The notes under the pieces are model-generated. The model worked only from the letters and a program-made list of their open reading frames with translations, searched no databases and was not told the origin of the DNA. DNA of 64,000 nt from positions 20,809,013 through 20,873,012 of the forward strand of contig CM034547.1 of assembly GCA_020055645.1 (NCBI GenBank). Direction: 5' to 3'. The DNA comes from Tomocerus qinae (lineage: Eukaryota; Arthropoda; Collembola; Entomobryomorpha; Tomoceridae). Position 1 is the first letter of the stretch; each line of letters opens with the position of its first letter. The translations under genes and the position numbers were made by a program. Shown piece after piece: positions 13,564-27,382 of the stretch.

Positions 13564-14672
13564 TTATAACTCGTAGACATCTCTTTTGCAATTCATTAAT
13601 GGGCCGCATTTGAAGGTATTGAACCTGGGTGGAGTAGTGGAAACTTCATTGAAATGACCTGCGGAAGATGAGTAGATGTTGTATCCGGGAATGATGTGCA
13701 CTCTGACGTCGGAGCCACCACGGAGATTGTCGCGGGGACGGCGAGTGAGAGCGACGGACGTTTTGCAACAGCAGTAGTGAAAAAGTTGGACGTAACATCT
13801 GCGAAAATCCCTGTTTGCCATCGCATTAATGAGACTTCCTAAGCATGAGGGCAGAATGGCAGGCCAAACGAGTAATCTTTGAAAAGCTATTTGCTCCTGA
13901 CTGATTGAGGGAGTGCTGGATGAAGACGTCGATGTTGATATCGTCATCATCGTTGTGGTACTTGTCACAGGCATTCCGTACCATTCTCCGGACGAGCGAT
14001 GAGATTGAGATACGATGGCGACGACAATGGATGGAAACCAGATGAGGAAACGAGCAAGCCAGTTCCAGAAGTTCGATGTAACAAGTGCAAATTCTCTCGA
14101 TGTCAAATACGGCTTCGGTTTGTCCCAAGATCTCATTATGCAGACACATTTGAGAAAGCCAAGCCCGCCGACAGAGACAGAGACGAGGAAACACACTCCC
14201 AAGATCATCACCGACTCCAATAACGACTTATTTTCATTCCGTCGACCCGGGCTACAAATCGCGTACATTAAATGAGGCATCTGAACGAAATGTATCAAAA
14301 CTACTATCCCTGATAGAAGCCACATTATCAAATTCAACATCGTGACTTGGAAAACCGTGCAGATTGACTGTTTCGCTGGAACTAGCATTGGAGCGTGGTA
14401 GCCTCCAGCGTGATGATGGCTCTGCTGCTGTCGATTGTATTCCACATGACGGAGGGCCTTTAGTCGCAGGAAATTCTCAATCCCGATCGCTGCTGTAAAC
14501 ACTGCTGCGGTCAAACAGGACATGCTGCCGATCCCGTATTGCAGACGACATAGATTTTCAGAACTCTCTATTGAATTTTCAAGCTCTGTCAAAATCGCTA
14601 CGGAAGAGGCTGGCAAAACCACCGCTGTAATCAGTAAATCTGCCAGAGTGACACTCACCAGAAATGTATTTC
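13564..14672 (-). CDS. GPCR coding exon 2: TM2 to C-terminus
   Basis: This exon starts at the acceptor TTGTTGCAG|GA (minus strand) and supplies the second and third bases of the glycine codon that begins GNTFLVSVTLADLL. It encodes TM2 to TM7 and a cytoplasmic tail of about 80 residues with a CYVQLFHYCCCK stretch, a possible palmitoylation cluster. It ends at the TAA complement at 13564. The same frame stays open for about 40 bases upstream of the acceptor, into intron; the splice placement is preferred because TM1 is otherwise missing. Confidence 0.85.
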
Positions 14673-17600
14673 CTGCAACAAAACCACAAACCATATTAAC
14701 GACCTTTCTCATATCCTTTCGAATCTTATTCTTATCGATCCACTGTAAGGATACGACTTAGATAAATAAATTTACATAAGAACTGCAAGGACAAATTTCT
14801 AAGATGTGCATTTCAATAATGGGTTATATTTTCAGAATTAGAAGGCAACATCAAATCTAATATTGACTACCAAATAAACAAAGTAAATAGCATTCAGCAA
14901 GTTATATAGGTTAGCAGGATTGTTTTAGGTACGACTGTAATTCAATTCTAAAGGTTTTATTACAGTTTTCATTCATCCCATGCATACTCAACTAGAGAAA
15001 GTTTAGAAAACATCGACTGGAATTGGTAATAACTAAACATAAAGTGGGTTCAATACTGTCAGATGCTCAAAGGTACTTATTCAAGTCAGGATTGGTGTGT
15101 GTAGTGACTTACTTCCTAGAGGATATTGTGCTTTAAGTTGAAACGAGCTTATCTTTCATGTATCATCTGTTCAGCTAATATTTTGCAACCTCAATTTTGC
15201 CAAAGACATAAACTCAAGAATACTTATCCTTCCGTTCTACATAATATTCTTTTGATTTTGTTCTTGGCTGATACAATTTACTGTTGCTGCTAAGCACAAC
15301 AACAAAGATAAACATGTGCACGGTGCATCAAGGGTAACATCTTATAGATATTGGAATTCGAGTACACTTTATCTCGAGATACCCGTGTTCAACGAGTTTA
15401 TGAAGCTATGAATAAATATTCATATGAGAGTAGCAGCAGCGCAGTTTATTTATGGATTACTCCATTTCTATCTATGTGTCTGAGATAAAGCTTTCTTTTA
15501 AGTATTCATATTTACTCATCCATATGTTCATGTTTCCAAACACTTTCTCCCCATTTGTTACAGTAATAAGAAAGTAATAACCGAACTTCACTTTAGAAAA
15601 AAATGAGTATTAAGTCATGACATGGTTTTCTAATTCATTGTAGTCTAATGCTATTAATCCTTTATAGCTGCTCTATTTTCTATTTAAGTGGAAGACACCA
15701 AAGATTAGCCCAGCATTTTATAGCTACATGGGTGGCTATCATTAAAGACCTTCAGTATCCATTCTGGATTTCATCTGTCGGATGTTTCGGAGGAAGTAAT
15801 GGGTAATACAAAGCCAGTTGGCTTAGATATATGCAAAAGCAATGAACTGAAAGATGTTCGTGGACTGGTGAAAGTTAAAGTGACTTTTCGGGTTACTGGG
15901 ATGTAACTTGAGCGTGTGGTCAAACACAATAACTTTAGTAATCCATCACATAAAACCACGAAGCGCTGACTCAAGCACTGTACATACCCAACGAATAAGG
16001 TCAACTCCTGATGGCAAGTATATCACTAAAGACAAAGTTGTGTTCAGGGGAATCGCGATATCTCCTTCAAATGTCCCTTAGGGAGGTTGAACCTTCAAAA
16101 ACAGACGTGGGTTACCCAATGCTCATTCTAAATCTGACAAGAATTATACCAACGTATTTTTCCAATCGAAACTAGGTATATTATATCCTAAATACATTTT
16201 TTCTTTCGAATGATATAATTAGATATAATTATTAGCACTACGATGGCACCCGGCCTAAGAACAGTAGTGTAAGTGTATGTACAATAATAGGTATTTCATT
16301 CTCATTACTGCATTGTACAATTGCCAAAATACTGTTACATCGTGTAAAGAGGATACGATTCGCAAGGCAGTTTTGTTCTACTTTGGTTCTAACATGAGGT
16401 ATAAATACTCTGAGAACACACTGTAACTTGTATAATGGCCATCTTTGGCTTAATAATAATTTTTATTACTAGCCTACAGCACATTATGGAACAGTTCCCA
16501 ACAAAATGTCATTTCACTAGTACACAACTAAAACTTGTTAAACATGACTAGACAAAGTACCTATACCTACCTACTCTTTTGAAACATGATGTTTTATTTC
16601 CTTTCTTGGAAAAAAACTTTGTATTTTAGGGCAGGCAACTCAGCTGCTGAGTCGACAAATAATTTACGTACAAACACTCGTCACAGGAGAATATAGCCGA
16701 GTGACTACGTACTTATACCATACTCACTGTTCCATAAACTACGCACGGAATTCGTTTCTCGTCTTCCACAAAGATAATTCCTAGTCAGATAATACTAGGT
16801 ATTCACTTAGACAAATACTTCTGGGTCATATCCTTTTTCTTCAATCCTATTTTTCAACCTTTAACACAGTCGGCATTTGCTTGACAGGATCCGTAGGTAG
16901 TTCTAAGCTACCTATATTCTTTACATCTGTTACTCCCTAAATAACGTAAAGAGTTTATTAAATGCGTTCATATATTGGGGCATCACAACTAGTTCATGGT
17001 AGACTTAGTTCAACTCTGAATTATTCTAGAATAGTGTATCCGTAAAGCCAGCAAACAGAAATGTTGCACCTTGCTTTCCTTTCGATCTTGCTATATTTTA
17101 TCTAGGTTTCTCAGTAGAAAGGAAGGAAGGAGATGTGAAGGAAGTACAATTGGGGATTTACGTTAGTTGCCTGGCCTTTTAATAAGGATTATCCTATGTG
17201 TAGTATGTTGCATGTGTAAAACGTATTCCTACTACCTTGGAATAGCTACCTATATGTATTATTGGGGCAAATTTGAAGCCTTATGTGGAGTTGGCAATAA
17301 AATGGTGTAGCTATACAAGTGTAAGTAAAGCATTAGGTAAGGTAGAGTAGGATAAGTCTGTATGTGTATAGTGAGAGAAGGCTTGGAGTCCAAAGATTCA
17401 ATTCTTCTCTTCTTTGTGTTTGCAATATCAGTAAACTTGTCCATTTTCCCTTTTACTGACTGTTCGTCTGGTACTCCTTGGATGGTTCAGAAATCAATAG
17501 GATTCTTTATTATGGAAGAAAAGAAACTGAGAAAGTCAAACCTAGGCAAACATTCACTTTGGTTGTGGGAGAGAGGATCTAACCAAAGTAACAATGGAAG

Positions 17601-20600
17601 AAAGATATCATCAATGTGGCACATGTAGCAGTATAAAGTACAATATTACAGAGTAGGTAAATATACGATAATAATATTACAGCAGACTGGGGGCATGTTT
17701 TCTATTACGCATTCTGAGATAGTCGTCTAGGCCCAATCAAATACATATTTCCTTTTTCCCTTCTCCCTTGGAGTAGATTATTCTTTATCTTATTTTATCA
17801 CCAACGGGAGAGAGTGTGCGAAAAAGAGACTGACACAAATACAAATATACAGATAGTAGTAGAACTCAACTCTGAACTTCTCTCGCTTTTACAATTAAAC
17901 CCTGTAATTGTAACTTACGTTATACGACTGTCTCGGTTAATAATATATTATGTTGCCCCGACTCAGTCAGTTTACTTAAAGACACATTTACACCTATACA
18001 CAATTATAAGACAAAGACGAGTATACTATATCCTTGCTATTTACTACTTGTAGCTCTGTCAGACATATGGAAAGCACAAAATTAATGTTAAAGTAACATC
18101 TCAATCTACTAAAAGAATTATTTACTATATCCTCCCTCCTCGGCAGTTCCGAGTTTATATACGCACCTATTTTTAGATTTTTTCCTCGTCTATTATAGCT
18201 GGCACATTAAGTGCTACGCTGAAATATAAACTAACGCTCTTCCTTTCAAAAAGCACTAACACACTAAATTTTGTGTGAACTAAGACGTCAGCATTATTTC
18301 GAAGCATCACTTTGCGTTGTGTCATTCCTATTAGTACAATGCTATTGTTGTCGACGTCAAAGGAAAAGAAAACGGTAGCTTTTATTCTGTTCTTGGAGAA
18401 AATTGAAGAATGGAGAGAAGTTTCTCAACTTAACTAAAAAGAAATTATTTTTGTCCATCTCACTTGTAGTAATTAGATCTCTGAAACTTATCCAATAAAG
18501 ATAAATACCTACAATGGACCTACACGAAAGTACTAACGACCAAAATGAAGACTTGGCCATTGTAGGCTTGACAGTAAGACTAAATTGAATGGCACATATT
18601 GGAACAACTTTTCAATCAGAGACCTATTCTTTTCACTGCATCAAATCGTGATAACAGACAAAGAAAAACTTTCAACCAATCCACATTAGCAAAGAATGCA
18701 CAAAATTAATAACTCTTTTTATAATTTCTAAACTTTATTGTGCTCTCCATGTAAATTTTTAGGCTTTTTCTACCCACACAAATACGTCCACGTGCCTCTA
18801 GGCAAATAATTAACTCATCCAAGGACTTAAGATCAAAGGCACTTTTTTAAGATTAAGAATCAAGAAGCCTTGTAACAGCTCTGTGAGAAATATCAGCTTA
18901 GGTACTTAATTTTTTTTATTAAAAACGAACATCATAGCACTCAAGGACATCATGTGCAGCAATCAGTCACTTCTATAGAGTTAATGTTCCTTTGTCAAAA
19001 TGAAGATGCAAGGATAAACCTTTATCTCAATCCAGCACTATGGATGCTAATGGAAAGATATTTACTGCATTATTACTCACGGAATGCTGAACAACTACGT
19101 TTTGCACCTAAGATGTTAAGCAACGATGCGAAATTGTAAAATACGGGTAGCAGTTTTTACCATCTGGCTTTCGGTAGTCATAAGTAAACAATAATGTAGT
19201 CCCTTAGCTCTTCTGTAGCAACTCAGTGTAGAAAATACTGCGTCATTGACACAGGAAGAAATCACAAAACACGATTGACGTTGACGAACAAATCTCTTGA
19301 ACAAAATTGCACGAAATTCTACTTTTATTTCCGCATCACCAAATCATATTTCGACTTGAAATGAGGCATTGGATTGGAAGTATATTATTATGCCCAATTA
19401 TACTTTCACTATGCATTCAAAATGGATTTCAACGGAAGAAATTCTTGGAATTCGTTAGTCCAGAGGGAGATTGTAGTATTAATAAGCACAATACTACATT
19501 ATAGGAAAGTAGACACAATACAGCATTGCTCCTATAGGGCTGATAAAGCCCTTTAACCGATTTTTATACCTATAAGGATTATTAGCCATCGTTATGGACA
19601 AAATGAGACGGATGGCTTAGGCAAAATTGGCAACTGGTGCAAAATGTTGTTTACTAACTTTCACCTTATAATAAGGGAAAATAAACTGGCCCAGGTGCAG
19701 ATCACAGAAGTAAATATAACATATTTTATATAATTATATTTACGTTATAGGTATATCAAGGCCAATTATACCATGCATTCATTCAACTGTACATTTCCTC
19801 TCCCATGAACTGATACAATCTTGTTTGCAATGTAAATGTATTAATGAATTACGTAGAAATGCTGGTTTTCTAGAATTCATGAAATAATTTGAAATTGATA
19901 TGTCGAATAGGGAAGAATTGAAAAAGTATTAAATTCGAAGCTGGAAGAGGGTAACGATAATATAATATTACAGAAGTAGATGATAGATAAACAAGGGGAC
20001 TAATAGATGTTATTGCTCTCTCAGTGCTGTGGATGATAAAACTGAAGAGAGATAGAATGATGAAACCAGAGCAGACAAGTGAGAGTTATAGTGAAATCAG
20101 TATATTGGAAATGACTGCTGGAAGGAATCTCTGCTAGGAACGAGACTAGTGCCTTACGCACACTTGATATTAAATGAATTCAGTTCCGTTCATCCGGGAG
20201 TTGAGTTCTTTCTGCTCACTCAGTCAGAGCCCATCATTCGGAATGGCATATACAAGAGCACTACAGAGAGTCCATGCTACATAACATAATATATTCCCTA
20301 TATATAATCATATCCTCGACTGCCTGTTGTGTTCAGAAAAGCCCGATTTCCTTTGCTACGTGTAATAATGTGCGAGAGTGAATGGTTTATCGATTTTCTT
20401 TGAGAGGAAGATCATAATATTCTGTGAGGACAGTCAGCGATTCAACAGCGCACAGAACGAGAAAACCCTCCTTAAGTGAGAAATTCTTCTATTTTAACAG
20501 AATTTCCCTTCCTCTACTACACCTTAAGAACCCCATTCTTCATTTTAAAGATTAGTCATCTTCCCATACTTTCTCTGACTTCTTTTACAACTTCCAAATT

Positions 20601-23600
20601 GAAACTGCATACTGCAATATCTACTGAATGGAAGTAATCTTTCTTTGACATTTTAATTCTCAAATAAATGAACGGAGATATAAAGAACTTTTTACATAAC
20701 CTACACGCCTACATATATATTTTAGAAACTACAGAATTTATTACTTCATTCACATTCATGTTTTGTAAAATAAACATCCATCATTTGCATGAGTTTTCTC
20801 ATCTGTGAAATGCACCTGGCTCCGTTTACTATGCAAACGAAGTCACTCATTCATGTGAATAATGATCATGAACGCATGCAAATAAAATGTTTGGCATTAT
20901 TGGTACAGGTATGAAAGCTTAATCCAACTAAAAAGGTATTACAACCAAATGGTACACCAAAGTACTGGATTAATGAAATCCTTATAATTTAACTCGGCTC
21001 ATTTATTAGATACTTCTCTAAAGGGACACGCAATTTTATCTATGACTGCTCTAAACCAGATACTACAGTTAATGCAATAGTAAATTGCTAAAATACTTGA
21101 TTTAATGTACCATCGAGGCTAGAAAATACACCAGCCTGAGCTCCATTGATTTTGTTACAACTTTTACTACAGTACAATTCAATAAAGAATAGACGCTTCG
21201 ATAATATAGTTGGGTGACCAGGTGATCAGTTCAAAATGAAGCTTTTCTTTCCAGCCAAGTGCATTACTTAGCCTCGGCTATTCTCTGTCCAATGTTGAAT
21301 GTAATCTGGGGTGATTCAATAAAGCTATCGAAATCCATGGACTTATATCATGACTGACAATGAATACAGTTAATTTCGGAAAATGTATGTACTGTATGTA
21401 GTGGACAATAAAACCAAGGACAATAACATCATTGTGTATCTTGACCATAAGTATACCTTCCAGTGATATTAAGTTATAAAGCTGTCTATTTAGATGACGG
21501 GTGCAGCAGTCACGTAAGAAAAATGGACACGCAAGCTGACTCTCGAGCGAAAAAAGAAAGTTATATACCAAACTATATCTACTTACCTATAAATGTATAA
21601 ACAGGAGAGTGTAAGTTGATATGGAAGGAAGTACCTGATCTAGGACTGCCTTTTCTCTGTCTATTATTATCCCGCATCGTCCGATTTCTACGAAAGCAAA
21701 GGATTCAACTGGATTGGATTTGGACACATTTAATGCCACTACATATCTCATCGTCAGTAGCTCTTGCATTATTAAAATCACATTCCTTGTTGCACACGGA
21801 TAATAAAAAGAAAGTATGTATTATGTACAATAGGATGTCTTATTCTTTATGCATTACTGATAAGCTTACATAACACATCTAAATAACATATAAGTCGTAG
21901 CTTAGAGAGATAACCGTCATGGATGGCCTACCTTGCAATTCGATTGTCGAAGATCTAGTATGCTTATGTATACACGTGCATGTAGGATAGTTTCCAAGTA
22001 TATAATTAAATTGTACAGGAATGGAACTGATGTAGCATTGATTAATTTGACAGGCCATTTTTCCCCCAATTGTGGATATTTGTTTGCTTTGGGGATTTTG
22101 TTTTCATGAATTGTAATTTGAGCATGAATTACAGTATTCCCTACGGAGGAATAATTAAGTTTTCCCCAAATGAAAACATTTCACTCTCCTGATGTTTTTG
22201 ACAGTAGTCTCCAAGCTGCCAATATTTCTAAGTACTTGTTTTCGCCAGAAAACAGAGGACAGGCTCAGAGTTTTAAGAGGGACATAATTTTACTTTATGG
22301 ATATACCTTCACAACATAATTAGTATGTCCATAGAGTATGGTTTGGTAAAGTGCGGCGTAAAATAGTTATTTTAGGTGTCAGAGGCATCAAAGACAAAGA
22401 TAAGAATATTTACATATTAAATACTACAGCAAAATGATGAAAATACGGTTCTGGAAGTGGGCAGACTGGTAGGCAAGAAACTCGAGCCTAATTAAAATTA
22501 TTCCAGTTGTCTGCATTGGAACTCTCGACTATAACCGAACTTCCCTCATATTAGTACATTCCCGAAGTAATGGGTAAGCCTATTTATTATAAGAGAAAGT
22601 GGCTGGTTGTGAAGTATAAAGGATCTGTTACCGCTTCTTTATTAACTGCACTTAAAATCATTTATCAAGCTACTGAATAGAACTAAAGAACCAAATCACC
22701 ACGAGTCCATTAGAGTTACTATGCATCGGGAGCTCAACCAAACTACTTTACAATAGCATTAACACGGAATCTGTCAAATTGGACTGCGACATACATTATA
22801 CACTTACAAAGGGAAGCTTACGGAGCAACAATGTATTACAAAGCTATCAAACAACCCTACACAAAAAACAAGATTCATCTAAAGATGCTACTCAATCAAT
22901 AGATCCGTGTAATCCAATCACTTTTATTGATGAAAACAGATAACGCCTGTTATGTAGATGTGCAAAATGCAGAATGGCATAACAATGTAAACCAAACCGC
23001 CATTTCTCCTTCCCTTTAGCTATTAATGCCAAAATCCTTTGCAGGAAACCCACATTTTGGAAGACTGTTTATTTCATATACTATATTGTCCTTATATTCA
23101 AGCTATTCACCACATTTATTATCAATTTGACGAAGGAGTATTCAACTGCGTATGAATGTCAAGTTAGATGATGTAAACAGATGTGAGACAAAAATGATGA
23201 TGCAGTTCTAGTACTATAGACTGTATAGACATAGTAGATACCTAAGTTAAATTATAAAACAGTATAGTAGGGGCAATATTATATTTTAGTAGTTAGCTTA
23301 GTTAGAGGTAAATGTTGCTGACTGTTCAAACTTTCCAGAGGTTTTCGTCAAACTTTCATCTTAATAATCACATTTTGGCTAAGTCTATATGGATCTTTAC
23401 AGGAGTATATACAGTAATTTTAATAAGTTGCGAAGTTATGTATGTATCTTTACCAAGTAACTATGCTGTCTAACATAATGTAGAGAATGGGATGTAGAAA
23501 ACCACATATCTGAGTAATTTTAGGGTTCTTGACTTTAAACATGAGATATTCCATTTCAGCTGACTTTATCTATGAGCACAACTTTAGCACTTAAGTAAGT

Positions 23601-25640
23601 ACGCACATAAAAATCGCTACTAATCAAATTCAAAAGTTAATCGCTGTTGCTTCATGTACAGATAATTTTTACACGAGTATAACACCAAATTACGCTGATG
23701 CCTCAACTTTCCCCAACTATTATGCCCAAACAAAGCACTAACGAAATTCACCAACTACTTCCCCATCTCGACGGACAATAGCAATAAAACTTAATGTAAG
23801 CAAACTAAGTTTATGTACAAGACAAATCAATTTTGCACAAACCTACATTCACTTCAGAACTAGAATCCCTTTCTTGTATTCACTAGATACCAACATTGGT
23901 AGCACTATTCTATTCGTCTGAAATTCTCACTTGTATATTCATGCACCCGAGAGTCGTGTAATATATTTTGATCCTAGTGTAAGCATACATAGGTATGCAT
24001 GCAAGTATTGTTGATTCAAAAGGGATGAAACCTTTCTAAGAAACAATTCTACCTGAGTACTTTCTTTTCTGGGAAATACGATACTTCATGTAAATGTGAC
24101 AAACCTCCGAGAGGTTAATTTAAAAGGTAATTTGGTAAGTAACTGCGATGGTTGCGCTTGGGAGTAAAACACACAAAATCTCCAGTGCAAGCTCAGACAG
24201 ATCGTAGTTTAATTCTTGGATTTAAATTAATTCTCGGAAATCGCAGTTAGGTAAATAATAAATCTAGGAATTCCTAGTTTAATTAGCCAACTCCTTAGTA
24301 GACATATTATTTTCCTTTTCTTGAGACGTAGGAACTAGGTGCATGTGCCAATGTAAATACTACATCCTTTGCTAAACTTTATCTAAATATACTATAGTGT
24401 ACATTGGGCAAATCCTCCGAAGTAATACAAAACTGCGGCTATAACCTTTTATGAAAGTTTCGTTTACGAAAGAGTTAAGAAAGACTGTCTTACGCAACCT
24501 GTTGAAAAGTTGGCACATTGACAAACACATTATTATACACAACTTCTCTTACATAAGCATATATATGCCTAAAGGTAAAACTGTAACTGCCAATGTCAAC
24601 TTTAGTATACTTTTGTTATTTCTACTTACAATCATTCTAAAATTAATCACCACTCGTTGTATCAACTGTAAACACATATACAATCTCGAAATTCTTACAT
24701 TTTTTAAATGCACATCAAACGGATGAGATTTATTGACTTAGATACGTAAGTTGTTGATGTAAATTAAAAACCCTGAATATTCCGAATGTAAACTTCTGTC
24801 GCTTTTTGACAAAGTTATTAAAAATCGTGAGTACTAAGTCCATTTAAATGTGTTTCCAATCATATGCGGTATAAGGGCTACCTACATAATACTATTTGCG
24901 TAGTAAGTGTGGTAGGTACCGTTATTCTCTATAGTTTTATAAAGTTTGAGCCAATTCACCATTATGAAACCTGAAAGTTTGAAGTGAAAATGGTGGAAAG
25001 TGGAAATATTTCCAAAGTGTTTGCAATTTGCAAGGTTTACTTACGAAAAGACTTGAAGTTTTATTATGTGCTTTAGCTAAGTAAGCTTTTTAGGTTATGG
25101 GTTTGCATTTTGCTTGGTAGTCATTGTGCTTGCCAACCAAGGAGTATACTGGTGTGTAGAATTAAGGAGCATACTACAGATATCAGGAGATAACTCACTA
25201 GGTTTTGTGTACTCAGGCATCTTGAGATTGATAGATAAAGCAGGGAGTAAAGGATGTACCACACCTACTTACGGAAAACATAGGAAAAATAAAAAGGTTT
25301 GAGTCCGTTCTATTGCATCACATGAGGGAAACAAAAGAAGTCATTAGAGGATAAGGGCCGGCATTAACCTCCTTAAGGAGATATGAGGACAAGGCCAAGA
25401 ATTAGTGTAGGCAGTATTGAATTACCATAAAGATTACCCACCAACTACCTACATACTATATTGAATTACCATGAAGGAAAACGTACCTTTTTTCCTGAGT
25501 AGATCGTCAACAATGATTGCACTAATGGTAAATATGTTACCAATAGAAGCTACGGTTGCTACAGTGGAAATGATGAGGAGCCGAAACACGGGACCCCAGT
25601 CGTGGTGGTCTCCGTCATTTTGGCGGCCAGGAACCGTCAT
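13564..25640 (-). CDS. Rhodopsin-like (class A) G-protein-coupled receptor, orphan type, two coding exons
   Basis: Predicted seven-helix plasma-membrane receptor of about 420 residues, joined from exons 25640-25487 and 14672-13564 across a 10.8 kb intron. The donor is AAAAAAG|GTACGT and the acceptor TTTTGTTGCAG|GA; both leave a G|GA glycine codon, so phase agrees. Visible: TM1 at about 20-44 with the GN pair (N35); TM2 at 53-74 with LADLL (D63); conserved Cys 93 before TM3 and Cys 191 in loop 2; TM4 and TM5; TM6 with WFP (263-265); TM7 near 319-335 followed by NRDFRR. The DRY site reads ENF (117-119), and the NPxxY site reads GSLIN, so both activation motifs are degenerate. A Ser/Thr-rich loop of about 45 residues separates TM6 and TM7. 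The ATG at 25640 is preceded by an in-frame stop. Ligand and subfamily are unknown. Confidence 0.85.
14673..25486 (-). other. 10.8 kb intron of the GPCR gene
   Basis: Between the two matched splice sites I see only AT-rich sequence with short random frames. No coding exon of another gene, long inverted repeat or RNA gene was recognised. Confidence 0.6.
25487..25640 (-). CDS. GPCR coding exon 1: short N-terminus and TM1
   Basis: It encodes 51 codons plus one base: a short charged N-terminus (MTVPGRQNDGDHHDW) and a hydrophobic helix with the class A GN signature in SIGNIFTISAIIV, followed by a basic first cytoplasmic loop ending in RKKG. The donor is G|GTACGT at 25487/25486. Upstream on the minus strand, TTTGTTTGTAAACAG|GGAGG (acceptor at 25646) just before the ATG looks like a 3' splice site, so at least one 5' untranslated exon probably lies further upstream. 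Confidence 0.8.
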
Positions 25641-25648
25641 CCTCCCTG

Positions 25649-27099
25649 TTTACAAACAAAGAAGTCGATCTTGATCTTATTCGAGATCCTCGGATCCACC
25701 ACCCTACGCTCTGTTGGTTTTTTGAATGCCCTTCGACGTTGTGGTAGCAGCTCCTGGTTTCCACCGACTCTGCCTGTATTTCTCATTGGCTGTGTAAAAC
25801 ACAAAAGATATAATATAGTTAGAGAGAAAGATAAATTTTGCTTCATTTCATTTCACTCTGTCAAATCCTTTCTACTAACTTCAACTTTATTACCCTCTTG
25901 AAAGATATTTATGAGAGTTTACTGCATTACTCCCCATATTAACTTTCTACAGCATCTCTCTTCCCGTGTAATCTTATAAAAGGTACTTTGGTTTGCTTTC
26001 CTGACTGACCCACTATCACTAAAATAAATATCTTTTGAAGTCTTCAAGATAAAAATCAGTATAATTTGGAACTTGCATGGATATAGGTAGAAACATTAAT
26101 TCCATTTGTATACCTATTGTCATTGTAGTCTTTATGAGCATCCTGTCTCTGTAGAGTAAACCTTTTTAAAGTAATCTCCGTTTTCAAAATTTTGAACAAG
26201 GTAATCTTGTCGGAAACGACTACAATGTCAACAATAAGCATGAAAGTTTCTTCTGAATCCGTTAAAAATTGTCACCATAAACTTAATTGGACACTCAATT
26301 TACTTAGCTTTTGTTTAATTAAAGTTATAGAAGACTTGCGGAAGCATTTTCTTTATGTACCTAGCATGGAAAAGACAATTTTCAGAAGTTTCACTTCGGG
26401 GAAAAGGAAAATCTCTTAGTGAAAGACACTTTGAAGTGAATGTACCTACATCCTTTTCTAATCTCATTTATATTTGAGGTGCAGGTAGGTCCTAAATATA
26501 GCTAAGTGACAAGAGTAATTATATTAAAAACGATATACCAACTATATTAACACAGGCTGTTCAAATAATAATTATTGCTTTCACCACTTTCACCAACGTC
26601 CTTTTGTTGTTACATTTTCAAGTTTTTCCTTTTATGTGCTTAATTTTTAATTTCCCTTCAAAACGTGACATTTTCTCCGCATCACAAATATTTTATCAAA
26701 TTGGCACTTTGACACTGAATGTGAAAAGAGAAAAAAGCCAATGATCTTAACTCCAATATTATGTGCATGCTCAAAAACTAAATTTTCACTGGGATTCTGT
26801 GTTCTTGTGAGTTAGATTACAGATTAAAGCCTTAGCACGAAACTGCGTTTGATGGTCTTCTATCTACGGATGGTAGTATTATATTCTGCACTTAAGAAAA
26901 ATATCCTGTTACTTTTAGGTCTTTTTTATGATTCATCTTCCACAATATCGAGTGTTCCAACACTAGAAGCTTGTTTACTATGTAGTGAGAAGTGCGGAAG
27001 CTCTTATAATATCTAGTTAATACTCGACTAAATTCCTTCACATTTATTCAAAGCTTCAGGCTGTTCAAACTCAAAGTTGCTGTAGTTATGGTGATTTGA
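25649..27099. other. Non-coding, no feature recognised
   Basis: AT-rich sequence with short frames lacking any family signature. It probably lies inside a 5' intron of the minus-strand GPCR gene if the exon proposed near 37.7 kb is real. Confidence 0.4.
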
Positions 27100-27382
27100 G
27101 TATCAGGTTGCCTCTTCAGGATATTTGAAAAATGAAAATTCACTTTTTTCATTTGTGGATCTAAATTGGACGATTTAGATCCACAGCCAAATCTACGCTG
27201 CACTCACAGTTTTGACTTATGAGTGACTATGACCCAAAGGTCAAAGGTTGGTTGCCATTGGGTACATACAGCTTTAGCTTTGAGTACAGATTTGGCTGTG
27301 GATCTAAATCGTCCAATTTAGATCCACAAATGAAAAAAGTGAATTTTTATTTTTCAAACATCCTGACGAGGTAACCTAATAC
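27100..27382. repeat. Long inverted repeat (foldback MITE)
   Basis: Two arms of 95 bases (27100-27194 and 27288-27382) are reverse complements with about five mismatches, separated by a 93 base unique loop. Each arm contains a further near-palindrome, GTGGATCTAAAT...GATTTAGATCCAC. No target duplication could be assigned. The structure fits a foldback-type non-autonomous DNA element; its transposon family is unknown. Confidence 0.85.

Noticed and set aside
13999..14275. Plus-strand frames opposite the GPCR exon
   Set aside because: Antisense shadows of a clear seven-helix coding exon.
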